From an uncultured Clostridium sp. (lineage in GTDB: Bacteria; Bacillota; Clostridia; Clostridiales; Clostridiaceae): 44,831 nt of DNA. The notes under the pieces are model-generated. The model did not search any database and was not told where the DNA came from. It saw only the letters and a list, made by a program, of their open reading frames with translations. The translations under genes were made by a program, and so were the position numbers. Shown piece after piece: positions 32,516 through 40,670 of this stretch. Numbering within the stretch: position 1 is the stretch's first letter; every line of letters begins with the position of its first letter. The DNA lies in contig CALBDU010000006.1 in assembly GCA_937927335.1 (NCBI GenBank), positions 1-44,831 of the forward strand, read 5' to 3'.

Positions 32516-33849
32516 TAAAATACAACTCCTCCTTTCCCATAAGGATTTTGATTATTTATAATAACCCCCTTACCTTTGTTGTATATTTCGGCATCATAAG
32601 GCTTTTGACTAAATTGCAATATAGTATTTACAAAATACCTTATTGCATCCATTGCATGGTCCATAGTCTTTACTGGTTTATCTTCTCCTCTGGTTAACGC
32701 TTTTTCATCCCAGATATATGAGAAGAATTCTTTTATGGTATTAAAACAACAATCATTTACCTGCAGCACTCCATTATTTAAATAACTGGCTACATTCCTG
32801 ATTCCTCCAATTACATCATTCATGGCCTTTCTGACTTTAAATTTACCATGTTTTCTTATGAGAGTGATAAAAGAAGCCGCGCTCGGGTCAATTACAATAG
32901 CCTTTATTGGCGTTTCCCCTATAAATGCTTCAAGATCCTTATAATATTCAGGATCTGATTTTTGCTTTCCCTTATCTCTTCCAGAATAATAGTACTCTTT
33001 TACAATGTACCACTTGCCTTCACAGTTGCCCCATAAAAGAAAAACAGTTGCATTCTGGGTTCCATAATCACAACTGACATAAAATTCTTTATATGCTCTT
33101 TTAATGCTCTCGACCTTATGCTTGATTTCATCAAACATGTCATAGATGATTCCTTCAGCCTGCACCCATAATCCAAGAATATATCTTTTATAGAATACTC
33201 CTGAGAACATTCTTCTGAACCTTGCCTTAACCTTTTCTGAAAGACTAAGGTTATCATCCATATCAAAGTGCATATATAAAATATTCTTTTCTTTGGCTTT
33301 ATCTATTAATTCAACTTTAACAAAATGATACGGGTTACCAGGGTTACAGTTCATAAATATTTTTGCACCATCAACAGAGCATCGGCCTATCATCTGGTCA
33401 ACGAAGTTCTGGGGGAACAGCGCTGCTTCATCTGCTAGAGCTCCTGCTGCTGTTAATCCTTGTAGTCTATCCTGTGATGATTCATTGTTTGCATCATACA
33501 TGAAATAAGTATTATTACCTATAACCAAGAAATTTTCTGTCCTGTTGTAATCATATTTCAAGCCCCATGCTGCCAGTATCTGAAGCATTGGCCCGATAAC
33601 ATTTTTCTTTAATGTTCCTATAGTCTTTCCTGCTATAATGAAATTCTCCCCATCATAGTTTTTAAGGCTCCATCTCAGAAAACTGCATATACATGCTATG
33701 GTCTTTCCGGATCTTATTGCACCATCTGCAATAACGATATCTTTATCGTCATAGGGTGATCCTTTTTCCCAAAAAAATAAAAGCTTTTTCTGCTTTAAAC
33801 TAAATGGCTGAAATCTAAATCCTTTAATTTTCTTTTTCTTTCTAGCCAT
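32515..33849 (-). CDS. Terminase large subunit
   Basis: The preferred start is ATG 33849 (AAGGTG 7 nt upstream); an ATG at 33870 is possible. Near the N-terminus is the ATPase P-loop (DGAIRSGKTIACI) and further on a Walker-B-like LADEA (about residues 130-140). The C-terminal nuclease shows acidic clusters VSCDYGTQN, AIVIDPSAAS and MDHAMDAIRY. It is of the PBSX/SPP1 terminase type. It translocates DNA into the prohead and cuts it. Confidence 0.95.
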   Translation of the reverse strand: MARKKKKIKGFRFQPFSLKQKKLLFFWEKGSPYDDKDIVIADGAIRSGKTIACICSFLRWSLKNYDGENFIIAGKTIGTLKKNVIGPMLQILAAWGLKYDYNRTENFLVIGNNTYFMYDANNESSQDRLQGLTAAGALADEAALFPQNFVDQMIGRCSVDGAKIFMNCNPGNPYHFVKVELIDKAKEKNILYMHFDMDDNLSLSEKVKARFRRMFSGVFYKRYILGLWVQAEGIIYDMFDEIKHKVESIKRAYKEFYVSCDYGTQNATVFLLWGNCEGKWYIVKEYYYSGRDKGKQKSDPEYYKDLEAFIGETPIKAIVIDPSAASFITLIRKHGKFKVRKAMNDVIGGIRNVASYLNNGVLQVNDCCFNTIKEFFSYIWDEKALTRGEDKPVKTMDHAMDAIRYFVNTILQFSQKPYDAEIYNKGKGVIINNQNPYGKGGVVF

Positions 33850-34762
33850 CTCCTTCACCTTCAAGTTCACTTTCGAATAGCTTTCTCACTTCATCCTCTG
33901 ACAATGTAGTTGCCTTTATGAAATCTTCAATCCCAGATCTATCCTTTTCATGTGTACCTTCACTTAATTTTGCTTTTTCAATTTTTAACCGTTCTTGAAC
34001 TTCAACAGGTAACAGATCTACTCTGTCAGAAAGCCATTGAAGGGCTTTCATTTTATCCAGCAGTTTTAACTTAGCTCCATCTTTCCCCTGGCTAATTTCA
34101 CTTATTAATGACCCATCGACATTTGCCCAGGTTCTGAACTTAACAGTGTTAACCATTCTAGTCACAGGCTCTCCATCTTTATCTACCACCGGACCAAAAG
34201 CATTTATTACTGGAATCTCTTCTTGCCCAAATATCAAGTAATCGGTTATATCAGAAAAGGCAATGTCAATGTACTTTTGAAATATATCATCGGTACTCAG
34301 CATTGCCCTGTTAAGCTTATTCTGCTTAAGTCTTTGTATTTCTCGGTTGACACCTTCATTATCCATCAACCTGTAAGCATTTGAGGCTGCAGTTTTGTAA
34401 TCTACATCATAAGCCTTTTGATAAGCCTTAGTGGCATTAAATTGTTTCACATAGTAAAGGCAAAAAAGTTTTTGCTTATCATTAAGTTCATCATTTTCTA
34501 TTACAGTTTCTACATCTTCATCAATATTGTGCTTAGAACTTTTATTAGCAGCTTTTTCATTAATAGTAACGTTCCTTTTTCCTTTTGGTAACGTTCCTTT
34601 TAATTCATAATCCCATTTATCTGTGCTCTTCCACTTCCTTATTTGAGTATCAAGTACTCCAAGCTCTGCTGCTATATCTTTAAGCATCATACTGCCATTC
34701 GAATCTAAGTACATTTGCTTAGCTTTTTCTCTGTTGGGGCTCCTTACTCTACCCACTACCAC
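33842..34762 (-). CDS. Terminase small subunit
   Basis: The 306-residue protein starts with GTG. Residues 8-60 carry an HTH (AKQMYLDSNGSMMLKDIAAE, LGVLDTQIRKWKSTDKW). After a lysine-rich linker, residues 95-170 match the Terminase_2 domain (LNDKQKLFCLYYVKQFNATK; ASNAYRLMDNEGVNREI). It binds the packaging site and recruits the large subunit. The stop overlaps the large-subunit start. Confidence 0.92.
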   Translation of the reverse strand: MVVGRVRSPNREKAKQMYLDSNGSMMLKDIAAELGVLDTQIRKWKSTDKWDYELKGTLPKGKRNVTINEKAANKSSKHNIDEDVETVIENDELNDKQKLFCLYYVKQFNATKAYQKAYDVDYKTAASNAYRLMDNEGVNREIQRLKQNKLNRAMLSTDDIFQKYIDIAFSDITDYLIFGQEEIPVINAFGPVVDKDGEPVTRMVNTVKFRTWANVDGSLISEISQGKDGAKLKLLDKMKALQWLSDRVDLLPVEVQERLKIEKAKLSEGTHEKDRSGIEDFIKATTLSEDEVRKLFESELEGEGDG

Positions 34763-34798
34763 CTCACCTGCCCTAATCGGTCAAATATATTTATGCAT

Positions 34799-34830
34799 GA
34801 AAAAAGAGTTCATATTGAACTCTTTATTTT
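34799..34830 (-). terminator. Terminator upstream of late packaging genes
   Basis: AAAGAGTTCA pairs perfectly with TGAACTCTTT around a 3-nt loop on the minus strand, followed by TTTCATGC. Confidence 0.8.
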
Positions 34831-35117
34831 ACATAATGTCTTTTGATATCCTCTAAATTACACAACAAAGCTTCATACTTTCTTATTTCGCGTTTAATTT
34901 CACTTTCCTTACTTGGGAACTTATTCATAAATGCATCAATATCCTTTTTATTAATTATAGATGTTTCTTCTATAGCACCAATATCTAATAACAAAATATA
35001 TCTGAATTTTTCTAAGTTTAGGTCTTCCAACTTTGTTTGTTCTTTTTCTAGAGCTTCATTATATTCTTGAACAATTGAATCGTATGTTATTCTTTTTAAT
35101 TCATCTAAAGATTTCAA
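34824..35117 (-). CDS. Hypothetical charged helical protein
   Basis: The start is TTG at 35117, 8 nt after AAGGAGG; the TTG at 35135 has no ribosome site. The ~97-residue product is helical and acidic/basic (LKRITYDSIVQEYNEALEKE; FRYILLLDIGAIEETSI). It has a terminator directly downstream, so it is transcribed separately from the terminase genes. No family is recognised. Confidence 0.55.
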   Translation of the reverse strand: MKSLDELKRITYDSIVQEYNEALEKEQTKLEDLNLEKFRYILLLDIGAIEETSIINKKDIDAFMNKFPSKESEIKREIRKYEALLCNLEDIKRHYVK

Positions 35118-35212
35118 TAGTATCACCTCCTTCAATATATAAATTTCTACATTTTAGGAGGTAATCCTTTATAAATCGTTCGTCAAATTTCCGTATATTT
35201 CTTTATTGAATG

Positions 35213-35395
35213 TGTTATAATATCTTTAAATTGAATAGAGACGAGGTGAGTATATGAAGATTACCATACTCTTTAAGGGTTGCAAAATAATCCTTGATTT
35301 TCATAGAAGATAAAATTCTTCTTCTATCCCATGTATTTGGGATAGTCTTAAAGGGTATTAAAATATAATTAATAATCTTCATATACTCTTTTTAA
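35213..35395 (+). ncRNA. Candidate long-hairpin RNA (palindromic locus)
   Basis: An extended -10 box, TGTTATAAT, is at 35213-35221. GAGTATATGAAGATTA (35248-35263) pairs perfectly with its inverse at 35373-35388. Inside, ATACTCTTTAAG (35267-35278) pairs with CTTAAAGGGTAT (35348-35359). Two smaller hairpins lie in the apical part, near 35303-35326 and 35324-35345. A T run follows the closing helix. The predicted transcript of ~165 nt is almost one long rod. It contains an 18-codon frame behind GAGGTG. Strand choice rests on the T run and promoter; the function is unknown. Confidence 0.45.
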
Positions 35396-35398
35396 TAT

Positions 35399-35614
35399 TT
35401 ATTTCTGCCTTAAAGCACCTTTTATCCTTCTATAGGATCGCTCCTTCATGCACTCTTTTAAGCTGTCCGCTGCTCCCTCCTTGCTTATCCTTTTACTATT
35501 ACAGTATGGACATGTTAAATATCTCCCTGGTGACATGCTATGTACATCATCTGATGGAAGAATAAAATCTTTTCTACATGTCCTACATTTATAGACAGTA
35601 TAAATATTATCCAT
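35399..35614 (-). CDS. Small zinc-ribbon protein
   Basis: The start at ATG 35614 (GAAGGTG upstream) is preferred to GTG 35620. The ~71-residue protein has CRTC and CPYC pairs about 28 residues apart, forming a zinc ribbon, and a basic C-terminus (KERSYRRIKGALRQK). This suggests nucleic acid binding. It is followed by the palindromic RNA-like locus. Confidence 0.6.
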   Translation of the reverse strand: MDNIYTVYKCRTCRKDFILPSDDVHSMSPGRYLTCPYCNSKRISKEGAADSLKECMKERSYRRIKGALRQK

Positions 35615-35631
35615 GCCCACACCTTCTTTAA

Positions 35632-36387
35632 TTAATAATTCGTTATAATAAGTTCCTTATACTTACCCCTGGCACTCTGCTCCCGAGAAACAGAGTAATT
35701 TACCTGCACTTCTTTGATTTTATAATCCAGGTACCATTCCCTAACTTGAGGATGGTCATTTATTGTTAGCAAGAATTTACCTTTAAGATTTATTAATTTA
35801 TCCCTTAGCAGCAGATGCTCTTTCTCTCCGAATTCATTTCCATATCCGGTTAAATCATAATATGGCGGATCACAAAAGAAAAAAGTATACTGCCTGTCAT
35901 ACTTTTCAATTACTTTTTCAAAGCTTAGGTTTTCAACATATGTGTTTCTAAGCCTGTCCTTTATTTCTACCAGTTGATTCTTATAGAATATCTGTGGGGA
36001 TGGTCTTCCAGTTGTTGAATAGCCATACACGCCACATCTGCTGCTGAAGCTCTGAGATATTAAATACAAAAATCTTATGGCTCTATGAATCTCTGTTAAA
36101 TGATCTACCGGAACATTTTTATATTCCTCAAATATGTCTCTTCCAGAGAATTCATATTCAAGCATTCTTTCTATCTCCGGAGCATGATATTTAATCATCC
36201 TGAATAAATTAATCAGTTCTTTATCAATATCATTTATTACTTCGGTCTTAGAGGGTTTTTTCCCGAAGTATACCCAGCCGGCTCCAAAGAATAGCTCGAC
36301 ATAACAACTATGTTCTGGAATCATTTCGATTATTGTCTTTCTTAACTTGGACTTTCCGCCCATTCGACTAATAGGTGGCTTTAACAT
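35632..36387 (-). CDS. DNA adenine methyltransferase (D12 class)
   Basis: Residues near the N-terminus (PPISRMGGKSKL, LFFGAGWVYF) carry the FxGxG AdoMet-binding motif. FFCDPPYYDL is the DPPY catalytic motif of Dam-like m6A enzymes, and TGYGNEFGEKEH follows. The length of ~251 residues is normal. No restriction enzyme is adjacent, so it is a solitary phage methylase, probably protecting the phage DNA or affecting packaging or replication. The target sequence cannot be read from this. Confidence 0.92.
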   Translation of the reverse strand: MLKPPISRMGGKSKLRKTIIEMIPEHSCYVELFFGAGWVYFGKKPSKTEVINDIDKELINLFRMIKYHAPEIERMLEYEFSGRDIFEEYKNVPVDHLTEIHRAIRFLYLISQSFSSRCGVYGYSTTGRPSPQIFYKNQLVEIKDRLRNTYVENLSFEKVIEKYDRQYTFFFCDPPYYDLTGYGNEFGEKEHLLLRDKLINLKGKFLLTINDHPQVREWYLDYKIKEVQVNYSVSREQSARGKYKELIITNY

Positions 36388-36444
36388 TACTACCACTTCC
36401 CTTATTTTAGTGTAGGTTAATCTTTACACCGCCATGCCACACCA

Positions 36445-36484
36445 AAATAAAAAGAGCACCTGGCCATTATCCAAATGCTCTTTT
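36445..36484 (-). terminator. Terminator after DUF6161-like gene
   Basis: AAAAGAGCA pairs with TGCTCTTTT across a ~17-nt loop on the minus strand, followed by TTATTTTGG. Nearby (36560-36597), an 11-nt unit, TTTTTGTTTCA, is repeated about three times. Confidence 0.7.
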
Positions 36485-36597
36485 GAGAGTTTTCCAAAAC
36501 AAAATATGAAAAGGGGTCGAAACAATTCTACAATACTATTTTAACATTTTTTTCATAGAATAGTGTTTCATTTTTGTTTCATTTTTGTTTCACATTT

Positions 36598-37806
36598 TTA
36601 TTTATTTAGATTTTTCAATACTTGTGTAACGACTCCATCTGGTAATGTAGGACTTGAATCACCTTTTAACAGGCCCGTATCCGCCCTGCTGAATATAGCT
36701 TGCAAAACAATATTTCTTTCTTCAGTTGCAATTGCTTTTTCTTTTATTAAAGCTAAGTAAACATAAGTTAGTTGTTCCCTTTCTTTGGCATCACGTGCTA
36801 AATGATAAGAGCTTAATGCTAGCTTTACAAATAGGCGTATTATATAAACTCCTATAGATACCAATAATGCAAATATAATTGTACCCTTTAAATTGTCATA
36901 GGTAATTTTATTATTAACTTCACTTAATGAATTTGGGAGATAATATAATACTACTAGTAAAATAAGAGCAAGTACTGTTGTTGAAACTATGGAGAATTTT
37001 ACCCATAATTTTCCCCTTTCATTATAATTTTCAGATAAATTCTTCCAATAAGCAACCGGTGCTGATAAACTTAACTGATTTTCATAAAGAACTTTAGTAT
37101 CTTCGATTTGCTTGATCAAATTATCAAATTTTTCTTCTCCATCACGTACCAGCTTATTATTATCAGCCTGCACTCTGACAATTAGTTCCCCAATGTCATT
37201 TTTGTAATCCTGCGTTAAGTTCTTAGTTTCAACATCTTTATTTATAAACGTTTTATATAATTGTTCTATTTTTTCATTATATTGACTATGCAGATCTTCA
37301 AGCGATTCTTTTTCCGACTTAATTGTGGATGTGACTGCCATTTCAATATCATTATCACTAAAATAGAATGATCTCATTATTCCTTTGAAATATTCTAAAT
37401 TACTTATATTACCAACCTTATTAAGGAAAAAATAATCACATACAGCATCAGCTTGATAAAAACTATTTCTGTAACATTCCCTAACTAGCTTTGCCTTTGA
37501 TGTTGATGAAAAAACTCCAGGATATACATTTTTCTTTAGGGCACTAGTTATGTTTGCAACCTCATTTTTTTTAGTACTTTCATTTTGCGAAATGGTGTTG
37601 TTTAATCTATTTAAAAGATTTCCAAAATGATCTCGTATTTGCCTTGAAATTCCTTCCTTGCACTCATCCCAGTAGGTAGCTTCATTTTTCACAAAATCAT
37701 AAAATAATTCTAGACTATCAAATGATTTTGTACTATTTTCTGGGAATAATACTATCTGAGTATCTAAACTTTTAAAATAATTATTAATATCTTCGCTGAA
37801 TTCCAT
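36598..37806 (-). CDS. DUF6161-like membrane protein with coiled coil
   Basis: The 402-residue protein starts with a charged helical domain (residues 1-230, coiled coil near 165-235). Two membrane segments follow (about 275-295, SIVSTTVLALILLVVLYYLP, and 310-330, TIIFALLVSIGVYIIRLFV). The conserved end is KEREQLTYVYLALIKEKAIA, then QAIFSRADTGLLKGDSSPT. That C-terminal pattern is characteristic of DUF6161 proteins. It is flanked by terminators on both sides, a sign of independent cargo. A role in host or phage defence is possible but not shown. Confidence 0.75.
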   Translation of the reverse strand: MEFSEDINNYFKSLDTQIVLFPENSTKSFDSLELFYDFVKNEATYWDECKEGISRQIRDHFGNLLNRLNNTISQNESTKKNEVANITSALKKNVYPGVFSSTSKAKLVRECYRNSFYQADAVCDYFFLNKVGNISNLEYFKGIMRSFYFSDNDIEMAVTSTIKSEKESLEDLHSQYNEKIEQLYKTFINKDVETKNLTQDYKNDIGELIVRVQADNNKLVRDGEEKFDNLIKQIEDTKVLYENQLSLSAPVAYWKNLSENYNERGKLWVKFSIVSTTVLALILLVVLYYLPNSLSEVNNKITYDNLKGTIIFALLVSIGVYIIRLFVKLALSSYHLARDAKEREQLTYVYLALIKEKAIATEERNIVLQAIFSRADTGLLKGDSSPTLPDGVVTQVLKNLNK

Positions 37807-37867
37807 ATTCTCATCCCTCCCATTTATGTATATTTCTACATATTTTTTATTTTTCCTTCCAAAATAA

Positions 37868-37911
37868 AAAATACCGTAAAATTCATTTACTTCTGAATAA
37901 TATGGTATTTC
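37868..37911 (-). terminator. Terminator between the two cargo genes
   Basis: AAATACC pairs with GGTATTT, with inner pairs ATTC/GAAT, on the minus strand, followed by TTTATTTTGG. Confidence 0.65.
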
Positions 37912-37921
37912 TAGAGATACA

Positions 37922-38629
37922 TTATAGTTTCTTATATTTACTTTTTAATATTTTTGTTGCTTCACTGTCAGCTAATTTAATAAGCTTATTTGGCAGGTAC
38001 TCATTTCCACTATCAGCACTAGCATATATCAATTTAAAATTATCTGGCAAATAAAATTTATCGAAAATAGGTAACTCTTTTGAATTGTACTTATTAAGGT
38101 TGCCTAAATCACAATCAACAACAAAGCCTACTTTCTCAGTGCTTTTTAGCTTATCATTTGATATGATATGTTCAATTGCACCTTTCCACATTACTTGTTC
38201 AATGTTAGGATGCCTATATTCATTTACTGATTCTATTATATTCATAATACTATAATTTGCTTTAAGTTCATTCACCTTTTTTTCTAATTCACAAATAACT
38301 ATCGTCCCTATTGAATAAAACTTGTCGCTAACCTCAATTGTGTTTGTATCAACAGCATATAGTATGTCAAATTCACTAAGACTACGATTCAAATTCAAAT
38401 GAGAAGACTCTGCTGGAAACTTTAGTAGAATTTTAGGCTTTTTTTCTCTTTCATATTCTTTTTGAAAAGTGCAGCTAGACAAAGGTAATAATTCACCTTC
38501 ATTTTCAATCATTAGTTCTCCATCCTTTAAAAACACCTTGCCATTAGGTCCTTTAGCCTCAAATTCCACCATAACTGAAGTTATCCTTTGTTTCATTTTT
38601 CTTTTTTTTTGCCTCTTCTTCTTACCCAA
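37922..38629 (-). CDS. Unknown protein, possible RNase H-fold
   Basis: The 235-residue protein starts with TTG after AAGGAG. A very basic N-terminus (KKKRQKKRKMKQ) is followed by beta-rich sequence. The second half shows strands ending in acidic residues: DILYAVDTNTIEVSDKFYSI, KVGFVVDCDLGNLNKYN, LIYASADSGNEYLPNKLIK and a final D in LADSEATKIL. That spacing resembles DUF3800/RNase H-like nucleases. No family is certain. An extended -10 (TGCTATAAT, 38693-38685) lies upstream and a terminator downstream, so it is an independent cargo gene. Confidence 0.55.
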   Translation of the reverse strand: MGKKKRQKKRKMKQRITSVMVEFEAKGPNGKVFLKDGELMIENEGELLPLSSCTFQKEYEREKKPKILLKFPAESSHLNLNRSLSEFDILYAVDTNTIEVSDKFYSIGTIVICELEKKVNELKANYSIMNIIESVNEYRHPNIEQVMWKGAIEHIISNDKLKSTEKVGFVVDCDLGNLNKYNSKELPIFDKFYLPDNFKLIYASADSGNEYLPNKLIKLADSEATKILKSKYKKL

Positions 38630-38684
38630 AGTTCCAGCTCCTTCGTTTTAAACTATGATTAACTTTTCTGATGACCATATAATT

Positions 38685-38693
38685 ATTATAGCA
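38685..38693 (-). promoter_or_regulatory. Extended -10 promoter of the cargo gene
   Basis: TGCTATAAT on the minus strand, ~55 nt before the TTG start. The same box occurs at 10012-10004 ahead of the HEPN-like operon. Confidence 0.45.
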
Positions 38694-38730
38694 TATACAA
38701 TTATCATTAAAAAACTTTCATAGTCTTTTA

Positions 38731-39257
38731 TTATTTTGGATTAAGCATTTGTAATTCAGCGTTGTCATAGATATTACCAAAAACACAAATATTTACTGCA
38801 TCGCTAAGTAAGAATGCTCTAAGTTCATCAACCCCACAGTACCTTTCATTTGGATGGCGGCCACCACCTTTGCATAATGTATATTCCTGGCGATTAATAT
38901 ATTTTATTTCATTACCGACTTCTGTACTTTGAACAAATCCTAAATATGTTCCTTCAACACCCCAGCAACTTTCCTGTTCCCAATCGAATTGAATAATATC
39001 ACCTTCAAATATCTCTCTATCATTTTCATCATTAGCACAAATATACTGACCTACTGTTTCAGGAATAACTTCTATGAAGTTAACTGGTCTGGGCATATTC
39101 CAATCAGCAAACCCGGTAATTACAATGTAGCATTTAGTTTTTTCAGGAACATAATCATTTTCACTATTCCTTGTAATGGAGGTTGATGCTCATAATAATA
39201 CCCATAAATCCATTCACCGTTATCTATTCTTTTGCCCCTGAACTTTACTTTTTTCAT
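38731..39257 (-). pseudogene. yopX-like gene with a frameshift
   Basis: A YopX-family protein is encoded in two frames. From ATG 39257 (AAAGGAGG upstream) the first reads MKKVKFRGKRIDNGEWIYGY, then YYEHQPPLQGIVK. From about 39160 the second continues NDYVPEKTKCYIVITGFADW and NMPRPVNFIEVIPETVGQYI, then IFEGDIIQFDW and NICVFGNIYDN to the stop. Together they give a normal ~175-residue protein if one nucleotide is restored near 39155-39168. Internal starts at MPRPV are possible but lack a ribosome site. This is a real mutation, a read error, or less likely a programmed shift. Confidence 0.8.
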
Positions 39258-39271
39258 AATATTGCCTCCTT

Positions 39272-39300
39272 TCAGTAGTCAAGTATCTCTTGACTACTGA
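39272..39300 (-). promoter_or_regulatory. Perfect palindrome at the yopX ribosome site
   Basis: TCAGTAGTCAAG (39272-39283) and its exact inverse (39289-39300) flank a 5-nt loop. It ends just before the AAAGGAGG of the yopX-like gene and begins after the regulator gene's stop. It lacks a T run, so it may be an operator or an mRNA stem rather than a terminator. Confidence 0.55.
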
Positions 39301-39306
39301 TTAATT

Positions 39307-39819
39307 TTATAAGGTTATCCACTTAGCGATTGTTTCAACTATATCTTTCCGTTCCCTAGATGCAGTTGCTTTGCTCATGTTCAATTTTCTGGCTATAGTA
39401 TCAAGAGCATTCCCTTCACAGTATCTAAGAGCTATAAAGGATCTGTATTCACTGGCAAACTTTCGGATTATAAATTCCATGTCTGCTATCTGAGCTTCCA
39501 ATTCCCTTATCCTGATATTGTTTCTTATTATCCTTCTGCGTACATACTTCCACTCTGCCTCTAGTCTTACTATTTCCCGCACTAAGGACCTTTCAGCGTA
39601 ACTTTCCCCGGTGGAAGAACTTTGAACTCTTTCCCCAAATTCTATGCTCCTGCTCTCCGGCTCCAGGGTGATATTTGTTTCCCTAAGGTCCTGCCTTATT
39701 CTTTCTTTTTGTATACTAAGAACTTGCACTCTATTTTTGAGCTTGTCTATCTCTTTTAACTGCCTGTAATGCCTATATAAACTACCTTCTGTTTTCCGGA
39801 ATAATTCTTCACTTATCAA
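39307..39819 (-). CDS. Phage late-gene transcriptional regulator (ArpU/sigma-like)
   Basis: The 170-residue protein starts with TTG after AGGAGG. Its first ~120 residues are coiled coil. The C-terminus (FIALRYCEGNALDTIARKLN, then MSKATASRERKDIVETIAKW) is a sigma-70 region-4-like HTH as in ArpU/RinA-type regulators that switch on late genes. It sits in the middle region ahead of the methylase and packaging genes. A perfect palindrome directly follows its stop. Confidence 0.75.
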   Translation of the reverse strand: MISEELFRKTEGSLYRHYRQLKEIDKLKNRVQVLSIQKERIRQDLRETNITLEPESRSIEFGERVQSSSTGESYAERSLVREIVRLEAEWKYVRRRIIRNNIRIRELEAQIADMEFIIRKFASEYRSFIALRYCEGNALDTIARKLNMSKATASRERKDIVETIAKWITL

Positions 39820-39840
39820 ATGTGCATCCTCCTTAGTGTC

Positions 39841-40083
39841 TTAATGTGTTTTTTTATATTTGTATCCTCCACATTTGGAGCATTCTCCACCACAGCAGCT
39901 ATCACATTCAGATTTTATTTCACAGTGATTGCAGCATTTTTCATAGCATTTAGGAGAATCATTGTATTCACATATGTGGATTCCATCTTTCTGCTTATCT
40001 TTAGCAGCATTTTTATTTAATGCAAGAGTTACTATTACAGTTATAACGGCCAAGATCCCCAAAACAATCTCTTTTCCCGTCAA
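39841..40083 (-). CDS. Membrane-anchored Cys-rich small protein
   Basis: The start is TTG at 40083, overlapping the previous stop (TTGA), with GAGGAGG upstream. The 80-residue protein has one N-terminal membrane segment (IVLGILAVITVIVTLAL, residues 6-22) and ten cysteines in the last 45 residues (KCYEKCCNHC, SCCGGECSKC). The Cys-rich part may bind metal. It is not a known family. Confidence 0.6.
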   Translation of the reverse strand: MTGKEIVLGILAVITVIVTLALNKNAAKDKQKDGIHICEYNDSPKCYEKCCNHCEIKSECDSCCGGECSKCGGYKYKKTH

Positions 40084-40229
40084 TTTGATTCCTCCTCGAA
40101 CATTTCAATTAAGATGTATTTATCACTATCACAAACTTCTATTCTTGCCCTGCCTATAAAAGGCTTAACTAACCTTATTCGCTGCTTGAATGTTTCATAT
40201 GGAATTACTTCAACTATCTGGAGTGTCAT
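40080..40229 (-). CDS. Hypothetical 49-residue phage protein
   Basis: The ATG at 40229 is one nucleotide after the ASCH gene's stop, and its TGA overlaps the next start, so it is coupled on both sides. The product (MTLQIVEVIPYETFKQRIRL...) is basic in the middle and acidic at the end (IEMFEEESN). No family is known. Confidence 0.6.
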   Translation of the reverse strand: MTLQIVEVIPYETFKQRIRLVKPFIGRARIEVCDSDKYILIEMFEEESN

Positions 40230-40230
40230 A

Positions 40231-40656
40231 TCATTCTATTTGATAATCCCAGAGCCTTAGTTTACCTTTGGCAGATATATGAACTAATAAAGGTTCAATA
40301 TCTTCAAGCAGCCATGCATATCTTCCAGTCTGATAATCCCCAAATTGATATTCATTTCCCGACACTTCCATACCATTTGAAAGGGTTCCGTAGATTACAC
40401 CAGCTTGCACAATTTCTAAGCAATCAACCAAATTGCATTTTGCTAATATAAGCCCTGTTGGTAAAGTTTCTTTTGTATATCCATGCTTCTCAAGTACCCT
40501 TTTGAATATTCCCTTTCTTGAGCAAATATTTACTTTCTTACCGGCATGAATTAGTAATGGGCCTCTATAGTCAGTTTTCCAACTGCGAGTTTCTATTTTC
40601 TTTTCTCCCAGGGCTATTAATGTTCCCCAGGGTTGTATAAGAGTTATAGCTTTCAT
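40231..40656 (-). CDS. ASCH-domain protein
   Basis: The 141-residue protein has the ASCH signature: the start AITLIQPWGTLIALGEKKIE, TRSWKTDYRGPLLIHAGKK, GLILAKCNLVDCLEI and AWLLEDIEPL. ASCH domains are RNA-binding-like or modified-base-related folds, common as small phage proteins. AGGAGGG precedes the ATG. Confidence 0.88.
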   Translation of the reverse strand: MKAITLIQPWGTLIALGEKKIETRSWKTDYRGPLLIHAGKKVNICSRKGIFKRVLEKHGYTKETLPTGLILAKCNLVDCLEIVQAGVIYGTLSNGMEVSGNEYQFGDYQTGRYAWLLEDIEPLLVHISAKGKLRLWDYQIE

Positions 40657-40670
40657 AGTGTCCCTCCTTA

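Noticed and set aside
35215..35382. A 55-codon minus-strand frame (MKIINYILIPFKTIPNTWDR...) through the palindromic locus
   Set aside because: It has no good ribosome site and is produced largely by the inverted repeat itself. A structured RNA explains the locus better, though a peptide is not excluded.
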